From contig QIHU01000360.1 in NCBI GenBank assembly GCA_003231035.1, positions 1 through 19,256 on the forward strand: 19,256 nucleotides of DNA. Reading direction: 5' to 3'. This document shows positions 1 to 7,110 of this stretch, one piece after another. The stretch comes from Acidobacteriota bacterium (lineage in GTDB: Bacteria > Acidobacteriota > Thermoanaerobaculia > Multivoradales > SZUA-115). Position 1 is the stretch's first letter, and every line of letters begins with the position of its first letter. A program made the position numbers and the translations under genes. The notes beneath the pieces were generated by a model that saw only the letters and a list, made by a program, of their open reading frames with translations, was not told the DNA's origin and made no database searches.

Positions 1-325
1 CCGCCAGCGGCGCCAAGCGCTGGCGGAAGAAGGTCACCTGAAAGCCGAACCGCCGGCCCTCGGGGAGCTGGCGCAGGTTGCCGGTGAAGTACCACCACTC
101 GGAGCGAAACTCGGGGTGCGGTCCATGGTCGGCGGGAAAGACAAAGGGGCGCGGCTCTAGGGCTTGCGCGTAGCCTTGGATCTCGGTCGGAGCCAGCGCT
201 TGCCGCACGGAGATGGTCGTGGTGACCCGCGGGCGAGGGGTTGGCTTGAGGACCGTCAGTAGAGCCCAGAGCAGCACCGCCAGCAGGGCGGCGCCGGCCA
301 GGGCGAAGCGTGTCCTACTCTTCAC
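1..325 (-). CDS. AttH/CrtC-type lipocalin-like protein, 5' part only
   Basis: The first 108 codons are inside the window and the rest lies beyond base 1. I translated it by hand from a GTG at 323-325, which overlaps the end of the permease gene by 11 bases. Residues 7-26 form one hydrophobic segment with no following Cys, so it is a signal anchor or uncleaved signal rather than a lipoprotein. Residues 62-84 contain FPADHGPHPEF and EWWYFTGNL, the hallmark opening of the AttH / carotenoid 1,2-hydratase-like family (two stacked lipocalin-like domains). Family members often follow an FtsX-type ABC transporter, as here and as in the attEFGH arrangement. The probable role is a periplasmic, membrane-tethered partner of the transporter that handles a lipophilic ligand. 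The ligand is not known from the sequence. The family assignment is strong and the function is inferred. Confidence 0.85.
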   Translation of the reverse strand, partial: MKSRTRFALAGAALLAVLLWALLTVLKPTPRPRVTTTISVRQALAPTEIQGYAQALEPRPFVFPADHGPHPEFRSEWWYFTGNLRQLPEGRRFGFQVTFFRQRLAPLA

Positions 326-2885
326 GCAGCGCCTGCGCCGGTGAGGTGGTCGCCATCTTGAAGGCGGGGTAGAGACCGGCGAGCAGGGCGGCACCCAGGG
401 AGAGGGCCAACGCTTGGAGCAAGATGAGGGGCGACCACTGCATCTCTAGGCTCCAGCCGAAGGAACGCCGATTGATGATGTAGATCATCACCGCCGCCAT
501 CGCCAACCCGACCGGCATCGAGAGCAGGCCGGCGACCGCCCCCATCAGCCCGGTCTGGGTGGTGACCAAGCGCAGCAGTTGCCCGGGAGTCAAGCCGTTG
601 GCGCGCAGCACCGCCAGCTCATGGCCCCGTTCCAGTTGCAGGGCCATCAAGGCGCTCAGCACGCCGATCAGAGCGACGATCCCGGCCAGCATGCGCAACA
701 CTCCGGTGATCAGGAAGGTGCGATCGAAAATCTCAATCGACTCTTGCCGCAAGGAGCCGGTGGACTGGATCAGCAGATCGCTCGCCAGCCCTTCGGTTGC
801 CCGGCGGGTGGCTTCGACCAATTGCTCGGGGGCGACGGTGCCGTCCGCGATCAGCGCCAAGGCGCCATAGCGCCGATCTCCCCACAGCTCTTGGTAGGGG
901 CGGCGCGCGATGAGGTAGGCGCCTTGGTCGGCGGCGTAGTCGACGAAGATCCCGGCGACCGAGAAGGCGCGCGGGCCGACCGGTGTCTCCAGGCGCACCG
1001 TGTCGCCGACTTCGAGCCGGCGCATGTAGGCCAGGGGTTCCGAGACCAGCAGCCCGCTACCCGCCGCGAAAGCGGTCCAACTCTCCTCGGCGGAGCCGGC
1101 GCTAAGAACGAAGGTGTCGCGGGTGTGTTGGTTGGCGATCACCGCCCGCAGGGTGGTGGAACCGCGTGGGGTTTCGACCGTGCGCCAGCGCAGCGTATTG
1201 ACCTTGGCGATTCCGGGAAGGGCCTGCAAGCGGTCGACGAGTGCGTCGTCGAAGAGGGCGGTCTGGCCCGCCGTCATACGACCGACGGGGGCGACGTAGA
1301 GATCCGCTTTGAGGACGGTCTCCAGCCAGCTTTCCACCGCGGTGCGGAAACTGGTCACCATCACCCCGACCCCTACCGTCACCGAGACGGTGATCATCAG
1401 GGTTGCGATGGCGACGCCGGTCCGGCTGAGCGAGGCGACCACGCCGCGCGCCGCCATGCGCCCCAGAATGCCCAGCATGAGGCTGAGCGGTGGTCCGGCC
1501 AACCGGCTGAGGACGACCGTCGCCAGCGGCGCCAGAAGGGCCGCGGCGAGCATCCCTAGCGCCAAGCCGGAGAAGCTGAGCGCCAACGACCGGCTGGGCA
1601 GGGCGAGGAGCCCCGCTGATATGGCGAGCAGCAGCAGGGCCAAGAGGGTGGTGCGGGGCAAGGAGCGGCGGTGGCTCTCTTCCAAGTACGATCTGCGCAG
1701 GACGGCACCGGGAGCGCTGGAGGTGGCCTCGATCGCCGGTGCCAGCGCCGCCAGCAAGGCGGCACCGAGACCGAGGAGGGCGCCGCGGGTCAGGATTGCC
1801 GGGTCGATCACCAGATCGGTTGTCGCCACCCGAAAATAGAAGTCATTGACCGTCCGCGCGACCAGCTTGACCAACCCTCGGCCGAGAACGACGCCTAGCA
1901 CTAACCCGAGAGCGGTGCCGAGGGCGCCGATGGCGGCGGCTTCCCCGAGGATCAGAGTGAAGATCTCGCGCCGGGTCACCCCCAGGGCGCGGATGCGGCC
2001 GAGCAGCGGCCGTCGTTGCACCACCGAGAAGGTCATCGTGTTGTAGATCAGGAAGACGCCGCAAACCAGGGCGAGCAAGGCCAGTGCCCGCAAGTTGAGG
2101 CGGAAGGCTCGGGTCATCTCGAGGATGTTTTGTTGCCGGGCGGCGGTCGGCTTGAGGGTCACTCCTTGCGGCAGACTGGCGCGGATGCGCTCTTCGCTGG
2201 ACCCGATCGTTGCCTCCGTGGGCAAGATCAGGTCGATTCGACTCAGCCGCCCCTCGCTGCCTAGCAACTCCTGAGCGGTGGATAGGTCGGCGATCAGCAG
2301 ATCGGTGATGGCGCGCCGGCTGGCGGAGTCGTCGCCCCCGAGCAGGCCGGCGACCCAGAGCATTACCGCTCGCCCCTCGACCCGCGCCGGCAGGCTGTCG
2401 CCAGCCTTGACGTTCAGCCTCTCGCCGGTGGCGCGGTCGAGCAGGACGGCGTTACGGCGAGTCAAGAAGGAGGAAATGTCAAGACCGGAGCCTTGGCTAG
2501 CGATCAGCCACCTTCCCTGGCCAAAGAAGCCGCGGAAGGGTCCTTCGGCGAAAGGATCCACCCCCAGCAACGGAAAGGCGCGCCCCGGTTCGGCGTCGAG
2601 GCTGATGAACCCCTCGACGATGGGGGCGGCGGGGATTTGGGGGTAGGCCAGCTTGACTTGGCGCAGGAGTTCCTCGTCGAGTCCTCCATCGGCGCTGACC
2701 TCATGGGTGGCCCGCCCGGTGACCGCCTCGGTGGAGAGGGCGAAGGCACTCTGGGCACTGCCGTTGGCGAGCTCGATCGAGACCACGACGGCGACTCCGA
2801 GCGCCACGCCGAGGATGGCCAGTCCCGCCTGCCAGGGATGACGCATCAGGTAGCGGCGGCTAGAACGCCACAGCAGCGGGCTCAT
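315..2885 (-). CDS. FtsX-like ABC transporter permease (MacB/LolC/YbbP superfamily)
   Basis: This 856-residue inner-membrane permease has two MacB-type halves. A first transmembrane helix lies near residues 18-40, followed by a periplasmic domain to about 263. The first FtsX core follows (about 264-390), with the cytoplasmic coupling segment RIRALGVTRREIF. Two extra hydrophobic stretches lie at about 410-470, then a second periplasmic domain from about 520 to 730. A second FtsX core (about 735-850) contains LAVLRANGLTPGQLL. The duplicated layout with extra central helices matches the roughly 10-helix YbbP/AttF-G kind rather than 4-helix MacB. Members are mechanotransmitters or lipid/lipoprotein extractors powered by a LolD-like ATPase. 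The ATG shares an ATGA overlap with the stop of the ATPase gene, which implies translational coupling, and the AttH-like gene overlaps its 3' end. The substrate is unknown; a lipidic cargo is an inference from the neighbours. Confidence 0.93.
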   Translation of the reverse strand: MSPLLWRSSRRYLMRHPWQAGLAILGVALGVAVVVSIELANGSAQSAFALSTEAVTGRATHEVSADGGLDEELLRQVKLAYPQIPAAPIVEGFISLDAEPGRAFPLLGVDPFAEGPFRGFFGQGRWLIASQGSGLDISSFLTRRNAVLLDRATGERLNVKAGDSLPARVEGRAVMLWVAGLLGGDDSASRRAITDLLIADLSTAQELLGSEGRLSRIDLILPTEATIGSSEERIRASLPQGVTLKPTAARQQNILEMTRAFRLNLRALALLALVCGVFLIYNTMTFSVVQRRPLLGRIRALGVTRREIFTLILGEAAAIGALGTALGLVLGVVLGRGLVKLVARTVNDFYFRVATTDLVIDPAILTRGALLGLGAALLAALAPAIEATSSAPGAVLRRSYLEESHRRSLPRTTLLALLLLAISAGLLALPSRSLALSFSGLALGMLAAALLAPLATVVLSRLAGPPLSLMLGILGRMAARGVVASLSRTGVAIATLMITVSVTVGVGVMVTSFRTAVESWLETVLKADLYVAPVGRMTAGQTALFDDALVDRLQALPGIAKVNTLRWRTVETPRGSTTLRAVIANQHTRDTFVLSAGSAEESWTAFAAGSGLLVSEPLAYMRRLEVGDTVRLETPVGPRAFSVAGIFVDYAADQGAYLIARRPYQELWGDRRYGALALIADGTVAPEQLVEATRRATEGLASDLLIQSTGSLRQESIEIFDRTFLITGVLRMLAGIVALIGVLSALMALQLERGHELAVLRANGLTPGQLLRLVTTQTGLMGAVAGLLSMPVGLAMAAVMIYIINRRSFGWSLEMQWSPLILLQALALSLGAALLAGLYPAFKMATTSPAQALREE

Positions 2886-3625
2886 CGCTGACCATCGGAT
2901 CTCTGGCCAGCGGGCCGGGGCTTGGAGGTGGTGATTAGCTGGCCATCGACCAAGGTCATCACTCGGTCGGCGACCCCCACCACCTCGGGGCTGTGAGTCA
3001 CCATCAACAGGGTCTTGCCAGCACGTCGGGTGAGCCGATCGAGCAGTTCGATCACTTCGAGACCGGTTTCGAGATCGAGGTTACCGGTCGGCTCGTCGGC
3101 CAGCACCAGGGGGGGATTGTTGGCCAAGGCACGCGCCACGGCGACCCTCTGTTGCTCGCCGCCCGAGAGCCGATCCGGGAAGGTCCCAGCTCTCTCGCGC
3201 AGGTCGACCTCGTCGAGCAGCGCGAGCGCCCGATCCCGGTCGGCGGCGCTCACCCTACCGTTGAGCTCGAGCGGCAACAGCAAGTTTTCCTCCACCGTGA
3301 GGGTAGGCAAGAGGTTGAAGAACTGGAAGATGAAACCGATACTTCGCCGACGAAAGAGCGTCCGGTGGTGTTCGTCCAGCGCCGAAACCTCGCTGCCGGC
3401 GACCCAGACCTCGCCGGAGGAGGGGAGGTCGATGCCACTGATCAGGTTGAGTAGAGTCGACTTGCCCGAGCCACTGCGCCCGACCAAGACCACCAGTTCT
3501 CCAGTGTTGATCGTGCCGCTGGCGGCGCGCAAGACAGCCCGCTCTTGACCCGCTTCGCGGAAACTCCGGCTGACTGCCTTGAGCTCGATGAGCGGCGAGG
3601 TAGGGTGGTGTGGATCGGAAGTCAT
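2882..3625 (-). CDS. ABC transporter ATP-binding protein (LolD/MacB type)
   Basis: This cytoplasmic ATPase energises the permease encoded immediately downstream. From the ATG at 3625 it is 247 residues long, with Walker A GRSGSGKST (about 49-57), Q-loop FIFQFFNLLPTLT, signature LSGGEQQRVAVARAL, Walker B LVLADEP, D-loop GNLDLET and the switch His in MVTHS. The FQxFNLLP segment and the overall length are typical of the LolD/MacB/FtsE group. An upstream in-frame ATG at 3667 would add 14 residues (MRISSSPPHTPRQS). I prefer 3625 because family members start only a few residues before the first strand, but neither start has a clear Shine-Dalgarno sequence. The stop overlaps the permease start by 4 bases (ATGA). 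All catalytic motifs are intact. Confidence 0.93.
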   Translation of the reverse strand: MTSDPHHPTSPLIELKAVSRSFREAGQERAVLRAASGTINTGELVVLVGRSGSGKSTLLNLISGIDLPSSGEVWVAGSEVSALDEHHRTLFRRRSIGFIFQFFNLLPTLTVEENLLLPLELNGRVSAADRDRALALLDEVDLRERAGTFPDRLSGGEQQRVAVARALANNPPLVLADEPTGNLDLETGLEVIELLDRLTRRAGKTLLMVTHSPEVVGVADRVMTLVDGQLITTSKPRPAGQRSDGQR

Positions 3626-3703
3626 CGATTGGCGGGGAGTATGAGGTGGAGACGATGATATCCTCATGGATCGCTAGCGTCGCGCCCGGTCATGATTGGG
3701 GCT

Positions 3704-3733
3704 TTGAGTTTGCCCCTCGCGGTCACCTTAAAT
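3704..3733 (+). promoter_or_regulatory. Weak sigma-70-like promoter candidate for scpA operon
   Basis: TTGAGT (3704-3709), an 18-base spacer and TTAAAT (3728-3733) match the -35 and -10 consensus partially. A start near 3740 would fall inside the adjacent palindrome. It is offered only because it is the best match in the gap ahead of scpA. Confidence 0.25.
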
Positions 3734-3737
3734 TCCC

Positions 3738-3752
3738 GCGCTGATTCAGCGC
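3738..3752. promoter_or_regulatory. Perfect 15-bp palindrome in divergent promoter region
   Basis: GCGCTGATTCAGCGC has two 7-base arms around a single central T. It lies in the gap between the leftward ABC operon and the rightward scpA operon. It is just downstream of a possible -10 box (3728-3733) and about 58 bases before the scpA ATG, so it would cover the transcription start of a rightward promoter. A hairpin in the leader or a dimeric repressor site are both possible. No regulator can be assigned. Confidence 0.4.
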
Positions 3753-3809
3753 AGCGGCTCTACTTTGGAGTCGCTGATTTCATTCGATTGGCAAAGAACT
3801 GTCCGAAAC

Positions 3810-4604
3810 ATGAGTAGCCCCCGCCCCCAACAAGGTCTATTGCCCGAGTCCTGGCGGGTCCATTTGCCCATTTTTGACGGCCCCCTGGATCTGCTTCTGC
3901 ACCTGGTGAAGGTCAACGAAGTCGAGATTGCCGACATTCCAGTGGCGACGATCTGCGACCAGTTCCACGAGTACCTAATGCTGATGGAGGAGCTGAACCT
4001 CGACATCGCCGGTGAGTACATCTACGAGGCGGCCCAGCTGATTCACCTCAAGTCTCGCCTGCTCCTGCCCCAAACTAAGAGCGAGGACGGCGAAGAGCTA
4101 GAAGACCCCCGCGAGTTCCTGGTTCAGCGGCTGTTCGAATATCAGCGCCTGAAAGAGGCGGCCCAGGCCCTCGCCGAGGTCGACAGCATGCGCCGGGGGA
4201 TGTTCACCCGCGAGCCGCAGGCGCTCTCGATGGCGCCGGATCCCGAGGAAGAGATTGATCTCGGGGACGTGTCCCTATTCGACTTGCTCAAGGCGCTACG
4301 CACCGTGCTGGTGCGCTACGATCGCGAGCATCCGCCAGCGATCGAGTTCAGCGGGGAGGTCTTCACCGTACGCGACCAGGTGGACCGCTTCCTCGCCCGG
4401 TTGACCGCCGGTCGCCCCTTTGATTTGGTCGACGATCTACGAACTCGCAGCTGCCGGGGCGAAGCGATCGCCGCTTTCCTCGCGGTCTTGGAGTTGACCC
4501 GCTTGCACCTGGTGCAACTGCATCAAACCCAGGCGGGCGATATTTTGTTGCACCGTACGACGCGCGATCTGGCCGAGGCGGAGATGGAGGGCTTTTTGGC
4601 GTGA
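3810..4604 (+). CDS. scpA: Segregation and condensation protein A
   Basis: ScpA is the kleisin subunit of the bacterial SMC-ScpAB condensin. It bridges the SMC head domains, binds ScpB, and is needed for chromosome compaction and segregation. From the ATG at 3810 the protein has 264 residues, the usual length. It opens with the family signature FDGPLDLLLHLV, then IADIPVATICDQF and the helix ending AQLIHLKSRLLLPQ (N-terminal kleisin domain). An acidic linker follows, and a C-terminal winged helix near residues 185-264 includes LAVLELTRLHLVQLHQ. A TTG at 3765 is also in frame, but the added 15 residues are not family-like. The stop overlaps the scpB start (GTGA), the normal scpAB coupling. Expression is probably constitutive from the gap at 3668-3809. 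Confidence 0.96.
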   Translation: MSSPRPQQGLLPESWRVHLPIFDGPLDLLLHLVKVNEVEIADIPVATICDQFHEYLMLMEELNLDIAGEYIYEAAQLIHLKSRLLLPQTKSEDGEELEDPREFLVQRLFEYQRLKEAAQALAEVDSMRRGMFTREPQALSMAPDPEEEIDLGDVSLFDLLKALRTVLVRYDREHPPAIEFSGEVFTVRDQVDRFLARLTAGRPFDLVDDLRTRSCRGEAIAAFLAVLELTRLHLVQLHQTQAGDILLHRTTRDLAEAEMEGFLA

Positions 4605-5323
4605 CCCCACGAAGTGAAATGGAAGCGGCCTTAGAGGCGATTCTCTTCGTCTCTTCGGAGCCGATATCCCGCGATCGGCTGATGGAACTCTTCGCCGAGC
4701 AGGAGCGCGAAGAGGCGCTCGAAGCACTGGAGACCGTGCTCACTCGCTACCCCGCCGCAAGTGGATCCGAGGTCGAGGGTTCCGGCGCGGATGGGGACGG
4801 CGAGGGCGATCCCGTGGTGGGCCGAGGCGTCATGATGGACGAAGTCGCGGGCGGTGTGCGGCTGGTGACCCGGCCGGAATTGGCCGGATGGCTACGCCGC
4901 TTTTACGAAGTGCGGGGTAGCGGCAAGCTGTCGATGGCGGCTCTCGAAACGCTGGCCATCGTCGCCTACCGCCAGCCGGTGACCTCGCCCGAGATCCAAG
5001 AGTTGCGCGGGGTGAGCGCCTCAGGGGTACTCAAGACGCTGCTCGAGCGGCGGCTGATCCGCATCGCTGGCCGCAAGGAGGTGGTGGGCAATCCCTTCCT
5101 ATACCGCACCACCAAGGAGTTTCTGGTCCACTTCGGCTTGGGCAGGCTCAAGGAACTTCCGCCACTCGAGGAGTTTGAGGAGACCTTCGGCCTCGCGGCG
5201 GATGGCGAAGGGTTGGGCGCTGTTTTGACGGCTGATGTCGAGTCCGTGGCCGACAGTGAAGAAGAATTTCTGAAAGAAGCGGCGGCTCTTGACGATGCCG
5301 AGGCTTTGGAAGAGGCGGGATGA
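4601..5323 (+). CDS. scpB: Segregation and condensation protein B
   Basis: ScpB is the dimeric winged-helix partner that binds the central region of ScpA in the SMC complex. It has 240 residues from a GTG overlapping the scpA stop by 4 bases; an internal ATG at 4619 is an alternative. Conserved elements are EAILFVSSEPIS at the N-terminus and the second winged helix with LETLAIVAYRQPVTSPEIQ, then GRKEVVGNPFLYRTTKEFL and the FGL ending. Two parts exceed the usual roughly 190-200 residues. One is a glycine- and acid-rich insert at about residues 46-75, within the first winged domain. The other is an acidic tail of about 40 residues after the FGLGRLKELPPLEEF segment. Both are probably disordered. 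The downstream rluB start overlaps its stop (ATGA). Confidence 0.95.
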   Translation: MTPRSEMEAALEAILFVSSEPISRDRLMELFAEQEREEALEALETVLTRYPAASGSEVEGSGADGDGEGDPVVGRGVMMDEVAGGVRLVTRPELAGWLRRFYEVRGSGKLSMAALETLAIVAYRQPVTSPEIQELRGVSASGVLKTLLERRLIRIAGRKEVVGNPFLYRTTKEFLVHFGLGRLKELPPLEEFEETFGLAADGEGLGAVLTADVESVADSEEEFLKEAAALDDAEALEEAG

Positions 5324-6297
5324 AGACTGTGAAAGAGCGCAACCACACCGACCGTGGCCAAACTGGAGAAACCCGGCTGGAGCGGCTACAAAAGGTTCTG
5401 GCCCGGGCCGGTGTCGCACCTTCGCGCCGGCAGGCCGAAGAGCTGATCCGGGCCGCCCGAGTGACCGTCAACGGGGCCGTGGCCGAACTGGGGGTCCAGG
5501 TCGATCCGCGCACCGATTCGATCAAAGTTGACGGCCGAAGGGTCCAGCCGCACGGCACCAACTATCGCTACCTCCTGCTCAACAAGCCGCGCGGAGTGAT
5601 GTCGACCACCTCGGACCCGGAGGGGCGCCCGACGGTCATCGACTTGGTTCCACCGGGGCTGCGCAAGGCATTGGTGCCGGTGGGACGACTCGATTTTCAA
5701 ACCGAAGGGCTGCTCTTGCTGACCGACGATGGCGACCTGGCACACCGTGTTGCCCACCCCCGATTCGGCTGCACCAAGCGCTACCAGGTCAAGGTCAAAG
5801 GAACTCCCAAGGAGCACGATCTCGACAGGCTGCGCCAGGGCATCTACCTCGACCGTAAGAAGACGGCACCGTGCCAGATCGAACCCCACCGCGTCGCCAC
5901 CGGGGGTCGCCTGGGAGCCGGTGGCTACAGCTGGTGGACGGTGATCTTGCAGCAGGGGCGCACCCGGCAGATCCGCGACATGTTCTTCCGCATCGGCCAT
6001 TCCGTTCAGCGCTTGCGGCGGGCGGCGATCGGCCCAATTACCGCCGCCGGCCTGCCGCTGGGAGATCTGCGCGAACTGACCAAGGCCGAGTTGGACAGCC
6101 TGCGCCGCAGCACCGACCAAGAGGTGCCGAGAGGCAAAGGCAGAGCTGGCGCCAAGCGCGGTCGCCCACACCCGGCGGGCACCAAATCGGCTTCCAAGGG
6201 TCGTTCGAACTCTGCAAGTGCGAAGAGGGGCTCCAGGCCGGGATCGCGGTCTGGTGGAGAGTCTAAGCCTCGACCGGGCGACCGGAAGCCGCGATGA
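5320..6297 (+). CDS. rluB: 23S rRNA pseudouridine synthase, RluB/RsuA family
   Basis: This enzyme isomerises a uridine in rRNA to pseudouridine. By synteny with scpAB it is most likely the RluB type, acting on 23S rRNA in the peptidyl-transferase region. It has 325 residues. An S4 RNA-binding domain spans about 20-68 (RLQKVLARAGVAPSRRQAEE). The catalytic domain begins at YLLLNKPRGVMST. The active-site motif GRLDFQTEGLLLLTDDG places the catalytic Asp at residue 125, and GRTRQIRDMF is the usual later motif. From about residue 263 a 60-residue tail rich in Lys, Arg, Gly, Ser and Pro is added, probably unstructured and rRNA-binding. The ATG overlaps the scpB stop. RsuA or RluE/F specificity cannot be excluded from sequence alone. 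Confidence 0.9.
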   Translation: MKTVKERNHTDRGQTGETRLERLQKVLARAGVAPSRRQAEELIRAARVTVNGAVAELGVQVDPRTDSIKVDGRRVQPHGTNYRYLLLNKPRGVMSTTSDPEGRPTVIDLVPPGLRKALVPVGRLDFQTEGLLLLTDDGDLAHRVAHPRFGCTKRYQVKVKGTPKEHDLDRLRQGIYLDRKKTAPCQIEPHRVATGGRLGAGGYSWWTVILQQGRTRQIRDMFFRIGHSVQRLRRAAIGPITAAGLPLGDLRELTKAELDSLRRSTDQEVPRGKGRAGAKRGRPHPAGTKSASKGRSNSASAKRGSRPGSRSGGESKPRPGDRKPR

Positions 6298-6392
6298 GCC
6301 TAGGCGGTCGCTTCTTGGCGTCGGAGGAATCCCGCGCGCGGAACGAGCGGCTGTTGCATGCGATCGATCGAATGAGGGCGGATCATGGCTGA
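6294..6392 (+). CDS. Possible 32-residue coupled small ORF between rluB and cmk
   Basis: An ATG overlaps the rluB stop (ATGA) and opens a 32-codon frame beginning MSLGGRFLASEESRAR. It ends at a TGA 8 bases inside cmk. The product would be a charged, probably helical peptide (ESRARNERLLHAIDRMR). The frame fills the whole rluB-cmk gap and is joined at both ends by overlaps, which is the same coupling style as the other genes in this operon. I recognise no family. It may be a real small protein, a translational relay that keeps ribosomes moving into cmk, or chance in GC-rich DNA. No dedicated Shine-Dalgarno sequence is visible beyond the tail of rluB. Confidence 0.35.
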   Translation: MSLGGRFLASEESRARNERLLHAIDRMRADHG

Positions 6393-7110
6393 GTCAACGG
6401 CGGTGGCGGACTCTTCTTGCGAAACGCTGATCGTGGCAATCGACGGCCCCTCGGGCGTCGGCAAGAGCACGGTGGCCAAAGCGTTGGCGCAGCTTCTCGA
6501 GGTGCCCTTTCTTGATACCGGCGCGATGTATCGCTCGGTGGCCCTGGCGGTGATGGAAGGGCGGATCGATCCCGCGAACCGGGAAGCGGTCGAGCGGCTA
6601 GCTTCGGGTTTGGATCTTCAACTCGCGCCCCGCCCAGGGAGTGATGGCCTCGCTCTGGAGGTTCTGCTCGACGGCGAAACGGTGGAGGAACGGATTCGCA
6701 CCCCTGAGGTGGGAGCGCTGACCTCGATCATCTCGGTCTATCCGGCGGTGCGCCAACGGCTGGTGGAACTGCAACGCGAGGCCGGGCGCACTTTCGGCGC
6801 CGTGGTCGAAGGGCGAGACATCGGAACTCGGGTCTTCCCCCAGACCCCGCACAAGTTCTTCCTCGACGCTGATCCGCGCGTGCGCGCCGAGCGCCGCCAG
6901 CGCCAGCTCGCCGAGCACGGCACGGAGCGCGAACTGGACGAGGTTCTGGGCAAGATGGTCGAGCGCGACCGTCGAGACTCGCAACGCGAACACTCGCCAC
7001 TCACCCACGACGCCAGCTACCAGCTGATCGACACCACCCGCCTCACCACCGATGAGGTCATCGAGAGGCTACGGCGGGCGGTGGCCGAAGTGGCCGTTAG
7101 AGATCGTTGA
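6385..7110 (+). CDS. cmk: Cytidylate kinase
   Basis: This enzyme phosphorylates CMP and dCMP with ATP in pyrimidine nucleotide salvage and synthesis. It has 241 residues from the ATG, roughly 12 more at the N-terminus than usual. The P-loop GPSGVGKST is at 21-29. The substrate-side motif FLDTGAMYRSVAL follows at about 42-54. VEGRDIGTRVFP is the conserved NMP-binding segment, and the lid region carries ERDRRDSQREHSPL. All match the Cmk family. A weak GAGGGCGG lies just before the ATG. It is the last gene of the scpA-scpB-rluB operon. Its final 14 bases overlap the 3' end of the convergent secreted-protein gene, so no classical terminator fits between them. In many bacteria cmk sits by rpsA; here it follows rluB, also a common order. 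Confidence 0.96.
   Translation: MAESTAVADSSCETLIVAIDGPSGVGKSTVAKALAQLLEVPFLDTGAMYRSVALAVMEGRIDPANREAVERLASGLDLQLAPRPGSDGLALEVLLDGETVEERIRTPEVGALTSIISVYPAVRQRLVELQREAGRTFGAVVEGRDIGTRVFPQTPHKFFLDADPRVRAERRQRQLAEHGTERELDEVLGKMVERDRRDSQREHSPLTHDASYQLIDTTRLTTDEVIERLRRAVAEVAVRDR

Noticed and set aside
579..1559. 326-codon plus-strand frame
   Set aside because: It is antisense to the permease gene, with Gln/Gly/Asp/His-rich low-complexity content and no recognisable fold.
5386..6171. 261-codon minus-strand frame opposite rluB
   Set aside because: It is antisense to a clear pseudouridine synthase and has no motif of its own.
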